Origin: Amycolatopsis umgeniensis
GTDB lineage: Bacteria; Actinomycetota; Actinomycetes; Mycobacteriales; Pseudonocardiaceae
NCBI RefSeq assembly: GCF_014205155.1
Contig: NZ_JACHMX010000001.1
Location: 5,270,001 to 5,334,000 of the forward strand
Reading direction: 5' to 3'
Length of the DNA stretch: 64,000 bases
Made by a program: the position numbers and the translations under genes. The notes below the pieces were generated by a model. The model was not told where the DNA came from. It made no database searches and was given only the letters and a program-made list of their open reading frames with translations. Shown one piece after another: positions 26,725 to 35,080 of this stretch (position 1 is the first letter of the stretch; every line of letters starts with the position of its first letter).

Positions 26725-26776
26725 TTGACAACCGCTGCGCCGACCGGTGTACTGGAGACATCGAACAAGCGTTCGA
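26725..26776 (+). promoter_or_regulatory. LexA-controlled promoter of the imuA'-imuB-dnaE2 operon
   Basis: TTGACA (26725-26730) is followed after 17 bp by TGTACT (26748-26753). A perfect SOS box TCGAACAAGCGTTCGA occupies 26761-26776, exactly over the expected transcription start, so bound LexA would block initiation. Confidence 0.9.
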
Positions 26777-26851
26777 TGTGCTGCCTTCCCCGTGGCACGC
26801 CCAGAACCGTCCACAAAGGACGGTCCAGGTGTCGTGGGGAGGCGAGGTCCG

Positions 26852-27556
26852 GTGACAGCGGAGGTGGTCGAAGCACGGGCCTTGCCGTTGGCGAGGCTGG
26901 CGGCTTTGCCAGGAGTGAGCACGGCCAGTGGCGTGGCTTCCGCGGCCGAACACGCGAGGACGACGGGAAGGGTGCTCCCGGTGTCCCCGGCGTTGTCCGG
27001 TCTGCTGCCCGCCGCGGGGCTCCGGCGCGGGAGCACCGTTTCGGTGCTGGGGTCCACGTCACTGATGCTCACCCTGCTCGCCGCCGCGACAGCCGGCGGC
27101 GCGTGGGCGGTCGCGGTCGGCCTGCCCGCGCTCGGGGTGGTCGCCGCCGCGGAACTCGGGGTCGAGGTGGGCAGGCTCGCGCTGGTCCCCCGTCCCGGTG
27201 CCGAGTTCCCGGCGGTGACCGCGGCCCTGCTCGACGGCTTCGACCTCGTGGTCGTCGGGCCGGGTCTCGCCAGGCCCGACGTGGCGAGACGGCTGTCCGC
27301 CCGCGCCCGCAACCGTGGTTCGGTGCTGCTTTCGCTGGGTTCCTGGCCCGGTGCGGAGGTCGAGCTGAGCTGCCACCGCTCGCGCTGGACGGGTTTCACC
27401 GGTGGCGGAGCGGGCTATTTGCGAACTCGTGAGGTCGAGGTGCGGGCGGGTGGCCGGGGTGCGGCCGCCCGGCCGATGGCGGCGTTGCTGCGTTTCCCCG
27501 GCGAGGGTGAAGTCGAGAAGGCCGACTTCCCCGCGGCGAGGTGGGGGACGGCGTGA
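26852..27556 (+). CDS. imuA': ImuA'-type SOS mutagenesis protein, 234 aa
   Basis: A RecA/SulA-like accessory protein of the translesion mutasome (M. tuberculosis Rv3395c counterpart). The visible RecA-like core has LRRGSTVSVLGSTSLMLTLLAAATAGGAWAV, with the Walker A lysine absent, and FDLVVVGPGLARPDVARRLSARARNRGSVLL. GTG 26852 (GAGGTCCG upstream) gives the family N-terminus and lies 75 bp after the SOS box. It overlaps imuB by 4 bp. Confidence 0.85.
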   Translation: MTAEVVEARALPLARLAALPGVSTASGVASAAEHARTTGRVLPVSPALSGLLPAAGLRRGSTVSVLGSTSLMLTLLAAATAGGAWAVAVGLPALGVVAAAELGVEVGRLALVPRPGAEFPAVTAALLDGFDLVVVGPGLARPDVARRLSARARNRGSVLLSLGSWPGAEVELSCHRSRWTGFTGGGAGYLRTREVEVRAGGRGAAARPMAALLRFPGEGEVEKADFPAARWGTA

Positions 27557-29172
27557 ACTCACCTGTACGCATGCTGGTGCTGTGGTGCCCGGACTGGCCC
27601 GCGGTCGCCGCCGCGGCCCTCGCGGGCGAACCGGTCGGCCGACCGGCCGCGGTCTTCTCGGCGAACCGAGTGGTCGCCTGCACCGCGGTGGCCAGGGGAT
27701 ACGGCGTCCGCCGAGGGATGCGGCGGCGCGAGGCCCAGTCCTGCTGCCCGGAGCTGGCGGTCTTCGGCGAGGACGACGGCCGTGACGCCCGGCTCTTCGA
27801 GTCCGTCGCGCAGGCGGTGGAAGGGCTGGCCGTCGGGGTGGAGGTCGTACGCCCGGGGATCGTCGCCGTCCCGGTCGACGGCGCCGCCGGTTACTTCGGC
27901 GGCGAGCACGGTCTCCTCGAAAGGCTGGTGGACGAGGTGTCCGTGGCGGCGGGGGTGGAATGCCAGGTCGGCGTCGCCGACGGCCTGTTCGCCGCGACGC
28001 TCGCCGCCCGCCGCTCGACACTGGTCGGGCCGGGCGGGACGGCGGAATTCCTCGCTCCCTTGCCCATCCGTGAACTCGATCAGCCCGAAGCGGGGCGAAC
28101 CGAACTGGTCACCCTGCTCCGGCAGCTCGGCCTTCGCACGTTGGGCGCCTTCGCGACGCTCGGCGAGAGCGATGTCTCCGCGCGGTTCGGCATGGAAGGC
28201 GTACTCGCTCACCGGCTGGCTCGAGGGCGGTCCGAACGTCCGCCCTTGCGCCGCCGTCCACCACCGGAACTCTCGCTCGCGAAGACGTTCGACCCGCCGA
28301 TCGACAGGGTCGACGCCGCCGCGTTCGTGGCGAAAGGGCTCGGCGAGAGCTTTCACGCCGGGCTCGCCGCGCACGGGCTGGCCTGCACCCGCCTCGGTAT
28401 CTACGCCACCACCGAGACCGGTGAACAACTCGGCCGGGTGTGGCGCTGCGCCGAACCGCTGACCCCGTCCGGCGTCGCGGACAGGGTGCGCTGGCAGTTC
28501 GAAGGCTGGCTGAAGGTCCGGGACACCTCGGCGCGGCCCAGGTCGGGCGTCGTGCGGCTGCGGCTGGAGCCGGAGGAGACCGTCGAAGGCCGGTCGCTGC
28601 AGCTCGGGTTGTGGCAGGCGGGGGCGGCAGGCGCGCTGCGTCCGTCCACAGAGGACGAAGGCTTGGCCGGTGAACGCGCGGGCCGCGCGCTGGTGCGGGT
28701 GCAGGGGTTGCTCGGCCCGGAGAGCGTCTTCACCGCGGTGCTCGACGGCGGCCGAGGTCCCGCCGAGCGTGTCCGGCTGGTGCCGTGGGGCGACAGACGG
28801 GAGAAGTCGGCGCGGGCGGACGCGAACTGGGCCGGACGGCTCCCGTCGCCTTCCCCGGCGACGGTGTTCGCCAGGCCGGTGCCCGCCCAGGTGCTGGACG
28901 AGAACGGGCGCGTCGTGGAGATCACCGCGCGGCGCCGGGTCACCGGCACGCCGTTCCTCGTGAGCTTCGAGGGAGGCGAGCCGCGCGAGGTCCTCGCCTG
29001 GGCCGGGCCTTGGCTGGTCGGCGTCCGGGCCGGGGCGGGTCACGCGCGTTCGGGCACCCGGATCCGGGTGCAGGTACTGCTGGCCGACGGACAGGGCGCC
29101 GAGGAAGCGGTGCTGCTCCGCTTCGCACACCACGAGAATCCGATGTGGACACTGGAAGGGAAGTACGACTGA
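27553..29172 (+). CDS. imuB: ImuB, catalytically inactive Y-family polymerase homologue, 539 aa
   Basis: The adaptor of the mutasome, which links DnaE2 to the beta clamp. The Y-family palm/fingers pattern is visible (MLVLWCPDWPAVAAAALAGEPVGRPAAVF, ARGYGVRRGMRRREAQ), but the acidic catalytic residues of active polymerases are not in place (WCPDW replaces the first Asp motif; VPVDGAAGYFGGE replaces the SxDE motif), as is known for ImuB. GTG 27553 overlaps the imuA' stop; GTG 27541 is an alternative. Confidence 0.9.
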   Translation: MNSPVRMLVLWCPDWPAVAAAALAGEPVGRPAAVFSANRVVACTAVARGYGVRRGMRRREAQSCCPELAVFGEDDGRDARLFESVAQAVEGLAVGVEVVRPGIVAVPVDGAAGYFGGEHGLLERLVDEVSVAAGVECQVGVADGLFAATLAARRSTLVGPGGTAEFLAPLPIRELDQPEAGRTELVTLLRQLGLRTLGAFATLGESDVSARFGMEGVLAHRLARGRSERPPLRRRPPPELSLAKTFDPPIDRVDAAAFVAKGLGESFHAGLAAHGLACTRLGIYATTETGEQLGRVWRCAEPLTPSGVADRVRWQFEGWLKVRDTSARPRSGVVRLRLEPEETVEGRSLQLGLWQAGAAGALRPSTEDEGLAGERAGRALVRVQGLLGPESVFTAVLDGGRGPAERVRLVPWGDRREKSARADANWAGRLPSPSPATVFARPVPAQVLDENGRVVEITARRRVTGTPFLVSFEGGEPREVLAWAGPWLVGVRAGAGHARSGTRIRVQVLLADGQGAEEAVLLRFAHHENPMWTLEGKYD

Positions 29173-29174
29173 CC

Positions 29175-29327
29175 ATGGACGAGGAGTACACGCGGCTGGT
29201 GCGGCGATGGCTGGAAGAACCGGCCATCCCGGTGCAGCGTGCCGAGTTGGACACGGCCTGGGCGGCGTGCGTCCCGCGCGCGGAAGTGTTCGTCCCCCCG
29301 CCGAGACGTTCGATCGAGAATCGGTGA
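29175..29327 (+). CDS. 50-aa protein inside the mutasome operon
   Basis: ATG 29175 lies 2 bp after the imuB stop, and its TGA lies 3 bp before the dnaE2 ATG, so the ORF fits exactly in the gap of the operon. The sequence begins MDEEYTRLVRRWLEEPAIP, is acidic then basic at the end (PPPRRSIENR), and has high-GC codon use. No domain is recognised. It may be a small partner of ImuB or DnaE2, or simply a coupling ORF. Confidence 0.6.
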   Translation: MDEEYTRLVRRWLEEPAIPVQRAELDTAWAACVPRAEVFVPPPRRSIENR

Positions 29328-29330
29328 CCG

Positions 29331-32300
29331 ATGGGCTGGAACAACCCTCCGAAGCCGTGGAAGGATCTCGCACGCGAACTCGCGGGCGAGGTCCAGCCCG
29401 GCGACGGCGGTGACAGTCCCGCCTGGAGTGCCAAGCGGGAGGGCTACCAGCGTCCCGCGGACCTTTCGGGGCTGATCGGCGACGACGACGGGGCCACCGC
29501 GCACCGGGTGCCGTACGCCGAATTGCACTGCCATTCGAACTTCAGTTTCCTCGACGGGGCGAGTCACCCCGAGGAACTGGTGGAGGAGGCCGCGCGGTTG
29601 GGCTTGGACGCGATCGCGCTCACCGATCACGACGGCATGTACGGCGTGGTGCGCTTCGCCGAAGCCGCGAGGGAACTGGGCGTGCACACCGTCTTCGGCA
29701 CGGAGCTCAGCTTCGGCCTGTCGGGGCCGCAGAACGGGTTCGCCGACCCCGAAGGCGAGCACCTTCTCTTGCTGGCCAAGAAACAGGAAGGCTATCTGAG
29801 CCTGAACCGGGCGATCACCGCCGGGCAGCTGTACGGCTTCGACAGGGAATCCTTGTCGCCCAAGGAAAGGGCCGAGAAGGGCAGGCCGGTCTACGATCTG
29901 CGCGCGGTCGCCGAAGAGGTCAGCGGGGGGTGCGTCGTGCTCACCGGCTGCCGCAAGGGCGCGGTGCGCAAGGCGCTCGTCACCGGAGGCCCCGTCGCGG
30001 CCGTGGAGAAACTGAAGGAACTCATCGACTGCTTCGGCCGGGAGAACGTCTACGTCGAACTCATCGATCACAGCCTTCCCTTGGACAGTACGCACAACGA
30101 CCTGCTGAGCGAGATGGCCGAGGAGTTCGGGCTGCCGACGGTGGCGACCACGGCGGCGCATTACGCGCGGCCGGAGCGGGCCCCGCTCGCCGACGCGCTC
30201 AGCGCCATCCGCGCCCGGCGGGGCCTGGAGGACATGGAGGGCTGGCTGCCCGCCGCGGGGACGGCGTTCCTGCGGTCGGGGCGGGAGATGGCCGAGATCT
30301 TCGCGCGGTACCCGGGTGCCGTGCAGCGGGCGGCGCTGCTCGGCCGGGAATGCTCGTTCGAACTGCATCACATCGCACCGAAGCTGCCGCCGTTCGACGT
30401 TCCGGCGGGGTACACCGAAGCGTCCTACCTGAAGAAGCTCACCCTTGAGGGCGCGAAGGACCACGAGAAGAACAAAACTCCCGAGTACCGCCGAAAAGCC
30501 CGGAAGCTGATCACGCACGAACTGGAGATCATCGAAAAGCTGGGCTTCCCCGGCTACTTCCTGATCGTCTGGGACATCGTGCGGTTCTGCCGGGAGAAGA
30601 AGATCCTCTGCCAGGGCCGGGGTTCGGCCGCGAATTCGGCGGTCTGCTACGCGCTCGGCATCACCAAGGTCGACGCCGTGCGCTACGGACTGCTCTTCGA
30701 ACGGTTCCTCGCCCCCGACCGCGACGGCTATCCGGACATCGACCTCGACATCGAGTCCGACCGCCGTGAGGAGGCGATCCAGTACGTCTACGAAAAATAC
30801 GGACGGCTGAACACCGCGCAGGTGGCGAACGTGATCACCTACCGGGCGCGGTCCGCGGTCCGGGACGCGGCGCGTGCACTGGGGTACTCGCCCGGCCAGC
30901 AGGACGCGTGGAGCAAGCAGATCGACCGCTGGGGCGCGTTGCGGGCCACGGAGAAGGACCACGATCACGACATCCCCGGCGAAGTCGTCGAGCTGGCTTG
31001 CGCGCTCGAAGACTTTCCCCGGCATCTCGGCATCCATTCCGGCGGGATGGTGATCTGCGAACAGCCGGTGAGCGAGGTCGTGCCGATCGAATGGGCCCGG
31101 ATGGAGAACCGCAGCGTCGTGCAGTGGGAGAAGGACGACTGCGCCGCCGCGGGTTTGGTCAAATTCGATCTGCTCGGACTAGGGATGTTGTCGGCCCTGC
31201 ACTATATGATAGATCTGGTTCACGACCACAAAGGGGAAGAGGTCGACATCTCCGAATTGGATCTCAAGGATCAGAACGTCTACGAAATGCTGTGCCGCGC
31301 CGATGCGATCGGCGTTTTCCAGGTGGAGAGCCGTGCGCAGCTGGCCACCCTGCCCCGCTTGCGCCCCAGGAAGTTTTACGACCTCGCCGTCGAGGTCGCG
31401 CTCATCCGGCCCGGTCCGATCCAGGGTGGTTCGGTGCATCCCTACATCCGGCGCAAGAACGAGCAGGAGAAATGGGATTTCGACCATCCGAAACTGGAGA
31501 ACGCGCTGAAGAAGACCCTCGGCGTCCCGTTGTTCCAGGAACAGATGATGCAGATAGCCCTCGACGTCGCCGATTTCACCCCGGCGGAGGCGGATCAGTT
31601 GCGGCACGCCATGGGCGCGAAGCGTTCCGAGCAGAAGATGGAGCGGCTCAAAAGGCGATTCCTCGAAGGCGCCGCGAAGCATGACATCGGCGAGGAGCTC
31701 GCGGAGAAGATTTTCGGCAAGCTCAAGGCGTTCGCGAATTTCGGTTTCCCGGAGAGCCACGCGCTGAGCTTCGCCCTGCTGGTGTTCGCGAGCGCGTATT
31801 TCAAGTACTACCACCCGGACGCGTTCCTGGCCGGGCTGCTGCGCGCTCAGCCGATGGGGTTCTATTCGCCGCAGTCGCTGGTCGCCGACGCGCGGCGGCA
31901 CGGGGTGCGGGTGCTCGGCCCGGACATCAACGCGAGCCTCCCGCACGCGACGCTGGAACCCTTGCCGGAAGGGGGAGAACTGCTCGCCGTGCGGGGTGGT
32001 CTGTCCACCGTGCGGATGATCGGCGAGAACCTGGCGAAGGAGATCGTCGAGGAGCGGGAACGCGGCGGCCCGTTCGCGGATCTGTCCGAGGTCGCCCGGC
32101 GGGTGCGGCTGACCAAACCACAGGTCGAGGCGTTGGCCACGGCCGGCGCGTTCGGTTGTTTCGGCGAGAGCAGGCGGAGCGCGCTCTGGGCGGCGGGTGC
32201 CGTCGCCGACGAGAGCCTGGAGAAGCTGCCGGGGCTCACCACCGGGGTCAAGGCGCCGATGTTGCCGGGGATGGACGAAATCGACGTCGCCGCCGCGGAC

Positions 32301-32684
32301 GTCTGGGCCACCGGGGTGTCGCCGGACAGCTTCCCGACCCAGTTCATCCGGGAGAACCTCGACGAACTCGGCGTCGTCACGGCGGCGGGTCTGCGCGAGA
32401 TCCCGCACGGCACGCGGGTGCTGACCGGTGGCGCGGTGACCCATCGCCAGCGGCCCGCGACAGCGGGAGGCGTCACCTTCATGAACCTCGAAGACGAGAC
32501 GGGGATGATCAACGTCATCTGCACGGTGGGGGTGTGGCAGCGCTATCACCGGGTCGCCCGCGGCAGTCCCGCGCTGCTGGTCCGCGGCGTGGTCGAGCGC
32601 ACCGGAGAGGTGGTGAACGTCCTCGCCGAACAGATGCGGCACCTGCCGCTGCGGATCACCGCGAAGTCCCGTGATTTCCACTGA
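29331..32684 (+). CDS. dnaE2: error-prone DNA polymerase III alpha subunit DnaE2, 1117 aa
   Basis: A C-family polymerase for SOS translesion synthesis. PHP domain at the N-terminus (YAELHCHSNFSFLDGASHPEELVEEA, TDHDGMYGVVRF), polymerase core with GRGSAANSAVCYALGIT and the catalytic PDIDLDIESDRREEAIQYV, helix-hairpin-helix and C-terminal OB-fold (VTHRQRPATAGGVTFMNLEDETGMINV). The N-terminus carries about 50 extra residues before the PHP domain. It is last in the LexA-regulated operon; DnaE2 and ImuB work with ImuA' in actinobacteria. Confidence 0.97.
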   Translation: MGWNNPPKPWKDLARELAGEVQPGDGGDSPAWSAKREGYQRPADLSGLIGDDDGATAHRVPYAELHCHSNFSFLDGASHPEELVEEAARLGLDAIALTDHDGMYGVVRFAEAARELGVHTVFGTELSFGLSGPQNGFADPEGEHLLLLAKKQEGYLSLNRAITAGQLYGFDRESLSPKERAEKGRPVYDLRAVAEEVSGGCVVLTGCRKGAVRKALVTGGPVAAVEKLKELIDCFGRENVYVELIDHSLPLDSTHNDLLSEMAEEFGLPTVATTAAHYARPERAPLADALSAIRARRGLEDMEGWLPAAGTAFLRSGREMAEIFARYPGAVQRAALLGRECSFELHHIAPKLPPFDVPAGYTEASYLKKLTLEGAKDHEKNKTPEYRRKARKLITHELEIIEKLGFPGYFLIVWDIVRFCREKKILCQGRGSAANSAVCYALGITKVDAVRYGLLFERFLAPDRDGYPDIDLDIESDRREEAIQYVYEKYGRLNTAQVANVITYRARSAVRDAARALGYSPGQQDAWSKQIDRWGALRATEKDHDHDIPGEVVELACALEDFPRHLGIHSGGMVICEQPVSEVVPIEWARMENRSVVQWEKDDCAAAGLVKFDLLGLGMLSALHYMIDLVHDHKGEEVDISELDLKDQNVYEMLCRADAIGVFQVESRAQLATLPRLRPRKFYDLAVEVALIRPGPIQGGSVHPYIRRKNEQEKWDFDHPKLENALKKTLGVPLFQEQMMQIALDVADFTPAEADQLRHAMGAKRSEQKMERLKRRFLEGAAKHDIGEELAEKIFGKLKAFANFGFPESHALSFALLVFASAYFKYYHPDAFLAGLLRAQPMGFYSPQSLVADARRHGVRVLGPDINASLPHATLEPLPEGGELLAVRGGLSTVRMIGENLAKEIVEERERGGPFADLSEVARRVRLTKPQVEALATAGAFGCFGESRRSALWAAGAVADESLEKLPGLTTGVKAPMLPGMDEIDVAAADVWATGVSPDSFPTQFIRENLDELGVVTAAGLREIPHGTRVLTGGAVTHRQRPATAGGVTFMNLEDETGMINVICTVGVWQRYHRVARGSPALLVRGVVERTGEVVNVLAEQMRHLPLRITAKSRDFH

Positions 32685-32790
32685 CCTCACTTGACGGCCC
32701 GGCGGTGTCCGTGCTGTAGTTCGATCAACGTCGCAGTGCACCCGGCAAAGAGACCGTCGTGGGCGCGGAGGCGTCGGACCATGGGAAATC

Positions 32791-33300
32791 ATGGAAACCC
32801 CTTCTTCGCCGAACGGCCGGTTGACGGCGTTCGGAAATCAACTCGTCCAAGTTCACAACTGGTTGCGTAAAGAGCTGGCCAGGCTGCACGACGACCTCGG
32901 GTCGGTCGCGGACGGCCGTGCCGAGCGGCTGCGCGATCTCCGGGCGCATTGCCTCACCTTCTGCTCGGCGCTGACCAGACATCACACCGGCGAGGACGGC
33001 GGCGCTTTCCTTGTGCTGGCGGAGAAATTCCCCGAGCTGCGGCCGGTGCTCGAAGAACTCGCACACGACCACGAAGTCATGACCGGGATCATCGAACGGC
33101 TCGAAGAACTGGTCGCCGAGGTCGGCCCGGGGTCGAGCCAGCCCGAGATCCTGTACGTCCAGCGGGAACTGGACGGGCTCACGGCGATCATGGAGACGCA
33201 TTTCCGCTACGAAGAGAAGCGGATCGTCGAGGCGCTCGACTCGCTGGACATGCCGGAGTGGCAGGACTCGAAACCGGCCTTCCTGCTGAAAACACATTAG
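32791..33300 (+). CDS. hemerythrin HHE-domain protein, 169 aa
   Basis: A four-helix di-iron protein. Iron-ligand pattern: VHNWLRKEL (first His), LTRHHTGEDGGAF (His-His...Glu), LAHDHEVM (His) and METHFRYEEKRIVEAL (His...Glu). Proposed roles of this family are oxygen, NO or redox sensing or storage. ATG 32791. An operator-like inverted repeat overlaps its stop codon and precedes the next gene. Confidence 0.85.
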   Translation: METPSSPNGRLTAFGNQLVQVHNWLRKELARLHDDLGSVADGRAERLRDLRAHCLTFCSALTRHHTGEDGGAFLVLAEKFPELRPVLEELAHDHEVMTGIIERLEELVAEVGPGSSQPEILYVQRELDGLTAIMETHFRYEEKRIVEALDSLDMPEWQDSKPAFLLKTH

Positions 33301-33316
33301 GACATAATCTGTCCTA
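33298..33316. promoter_or_regulatory. operator-like inverted repeat TAGGACA-N5-TGTCCTA
   Basis: A perfect 7-bp inverted repeat at the end of the hemerythrin gene, 52 bp before the VOC gene. Its form resembles operators of WYL/YafY-type regulators; the regulator is not in the window. Confidence 0.5.
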
Positions 33317-33368
33317 TACGGGTTCTAACGTTCTCCTCATCGCACCACGACGACTGAGGAGAACTCCG

Positions 33369-33851
33369 ATGAGCAACCCGATCCCCGACGGCTACCACTC
33401 GGTCACCCCGTGGATCATCTCGCGCGACACCGCGGGCGTGATCGACTTCCTCAAACGCGTCTTCGACGCCGAGCCGATGGGCGAACCGGTGTACGTCGAG
33501 GGCGGGAAGATCGGGCACGCCGAGGTCCGCGTCGGCGACTCGGTCGTCATGCTGTTCGACGCGCAGGACGACTGGGTCGAGACCCCGGCGTACTTGCGGC
33601 TCTACGTCGAAGACAGCGTGGAGACGCAACGCCGCGCCATCGAGGCGGGCGCCAAGGAGGTCACGAGGCAGACCGAGCTCTTCTTCGGCGACCGCGTCGG
33701 CCGGGTGCTCGACCCGTTCGGCAACCTGTGGTGGATCCAGACCCGGCTGGTCGACCTCGACTTCCCGGAGATGGAGCGCCGGATGAACGATCCGAAGTTC
33801 ATCGAGGCCATGAAGTACGTGTCGGGTTCGAAGATCATCCCGACCCGCTGA
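33369..33851 (+). CDS. VOC-family protein (PhnB-like), 160 aa
   Basis: A single VOC domain with the PhnB-type order: SVTPWIISRDTAGVIDFLKRVFDAEPMGEPV, GGKIGHAEVRVGDSVVMLFDA, and TELFFGDRVGRVLDPFGNLWWIQTR. The extra C-terminal helix (FIEAMKYVSGSKIIPTR) is common in small actinobacterial members. It may bind a metal or act as a resistance-type sequestering protein; neither can be told. ATG 33369 with GAGGAGAA upstream. It ends 19 bp before the retron transcript. Confidence 0.85.
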   Translation: MSNPIPDGYHSVTPWIISRDTAGVIDFLKRVFDAEPMGEPVYVEGGKIGHAEVRVGDSVVMLFDAQDDWVETPAYLRLYVEDSVETQRRAIEAGAKEVTRQTELFFGDRVGRVLDPFGNLWWIQTRLVDLDFPEMERRMNDPKFIEAMKYVSGSKIIPTR

Positions 33852-33857
33852 ATTCGG

Positions 33858-33863
33858 TAGGGT
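33858..33863 (+). promoter_or_regulatory. -10 element (TAGGGT) of the retron transcript
   Basis: TANNNT element whose expected start point, 7-8 nt downstream, falls on G33871, the first base of the a1 repeat. Confidence 0.5.
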
Positions 33864-33870
33864 GGTGATC

Positions 33871-34021
33871 GCGACGCGGAGGTGAGCCGGTGGATCACCA
33901 CCCACTCCGGGGCAACCCCGGGGAGTACGAGGACAGCAAGACAAGGCGCCCCGCGCGAGAGCGGCATGCTTCGCGTGCGGGTTCGCGCGGATGACAGGAG
34001 AAAAAGTCACCTCCGCGTCGC
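33871..34021 (+). ncRNA. candidate retron msr-msd RNA
   Basis: The 151-nt region is bounded by a perfect 15-bp inverted repeat: a1 GCGACGCGGAGGTGA at 33871-33885 and a2 TCACCTCCGCGTCGC at 34007-34021. Right after a1 comes GCCGG, so an AGC sits at the a1/msr junction as in known retrons, where the branching G follows a1. Inside are hairpins GGTG-gat-CACC (33888-33898), ACTCCGGGG-caa-CCCCGGGGAGT (33904-33926) and a long stem with arms CCGCGCGA and TTCGCGCGG (33950-33990) holding an inner GCATG/CGTGC hairpin, the likely msd. The reverse transcriptase gene follows at once. Confidence 0.7.
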
Positions 34022-34032
34022 TTCTCGGGCCG

Positions 34033-35076
34033 ATGCCGGTCTGGCGGTGGCAGGTCGCCCGCTGGACGACGTTCGACGAGTGCGCCGCCGCGCTCGACCT
34101 GACGCCCGGTGAACTCTCGTGGTTCGCCGACGCGAAGGGCTGGAACCGGCGAGCGGCCGATCCGGTCCGGCATTACGGCTACCGCTGGATCCCGACCGCC
34201 TCGGGCGGGGTCCGGCTCATCGAGCGGCCGAAGCCGCGGCTCGCCGAACTACAGCGCCGGATCCTGCGGCACGTCGTCGAGGCGCTGCCGGTGCACGAGG
34301 CCGCGCACGGGTTCCGGCGCGGACGGTCACCCCTGTCCTGCGCCACCCCGCACGCCGGTCGGGAAACCGTGGTCCGGATGGATCTCGAAGGGTTCTTCCC
34401 GACGGTGTCCGCGCGCCGGATCTCGGCGCTGCTCGCGCTCGCCGGGTATCCGCCCGCCGTGGCGGAGGCACTGGCGGGCGTGCTCACCACGGCCGTCCCG
34501 CCCGACGTCCTCGCCACCGTGCCCGGCGGGCGGCGGGATCCCGCGCGTGCGCGGCTGCTGAGCAACCTGGCGGCCACGCATCTGCCGCAGGGCGCGCCGT
34601 CCTCGCCCGCGGTCGCGAACGCGGTCACGCACCATCTGGACCGGCGGCTCGACGGTCTCGCGCTGTCACTGGGCGCGGCCTACACGCGGTACGCCGACGA
34701 TCTGGCGTTCTCCGGGGATTCGCTGCCGTTGCACCGGTTGCTGCCCGGCGTCCGGCGGATCGTGACCGGCGAGGGGTTCCGGCTGCGGGACGACAAGACG
34801 TCGATCGCCGGTGCGCATCAGCGGCAACGGGTCGCGGGCCTGGTGGTCAACAGCGCGCCCGCCGCGACGCGCGCCGACTACGACGCCCTGCGCGCGCTGC
34901 TGCACAACTGCGCCCGGACCGGGCCCGAGGCACAGAACCGGGCCGCGCATCCGGACTTCCGCGCCCATCTGCTCGGCCGTATCGGCTGGATCGCCGCGTC
35001 GTCGGAGGCACGGGCGGCGAAGTTGCGCGCGTTGTTCGACGGGATCACCTGGGTTCGAGCGAGTATGCGATCCTGA
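34033..35076 (+). CDS. retron-type reverse transcriptase, 347 aa
   Basis: An RNA-dependent DNA polymerase that would make msDNA from the adjacent RNA. Motifs, numbered from ATG 34033: HGFRRGRS (92-99), CATPH (103-107, where many retrons have NAxxH), DLEGFF (117-122, first catalytic Asp), LPQGAPSSP (184-192), YTRYADD (217-223, catalytic Asp pair), FRLRDDKT (249-256) and VAGLVVN (267-273, retron VTG region). The Trp-rich N-terminus and the Leu-Ile-Glu-Arg-Pro-Lys-Pro-Arg motif resemble myxobacterial retron enzymes. An upstream ATG at 33991 is in frame, but it lies inside the RNA before a2. The pentapeptide gene starts 4 bp after its stop. Confidence 0.85.
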   Translation: MPVWRWQVARWTTFDECAAALDLTPGELSWFADAKGWNRRAADPVRHYGYRWIPTASGGVRLIERPKPRLAELQRRILRHVVEALPVHEAAHGFRRGRSPLSCATPHAGRETVVRMDLEGFFPTVSARRISALLALAGYPPAVAEALAGVLTTAVPPDVLATVPGGRRDPARARLLSNLAATHLPQGAPSSPAVANAVTHHLDRRLDGLALSLGAAYTRYADDLAFSGDSLPLHRLLPGVRRIVTGEGFRLRDDKTSIAGAHQRQRVAGLVVNSAPAATRADYDALRALLHNCARTGPEAQNRAAHPDFRAHLLGRIGWIAASSEARAAKLRALFDGITWVRASMRS

Positions 35077-35080
35077 ACGG

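Noticed and set aside
27408..27420. GAGCGGGCTATTT inside imuA' resembling the palindromic element
   Set aside because: It lacks the symmetric TTTAGC half and the flanks, and lies in coding sequence; treated as chance.
33882..34112. Arg-rich open frame of 76 codons overlapping the retron RNA and the start of the RT gene
   Set aside because: It lies in a different frame from the RT, runs through all RNA hairpins, and its composition is what out-of-frame high-GC DNA gives.
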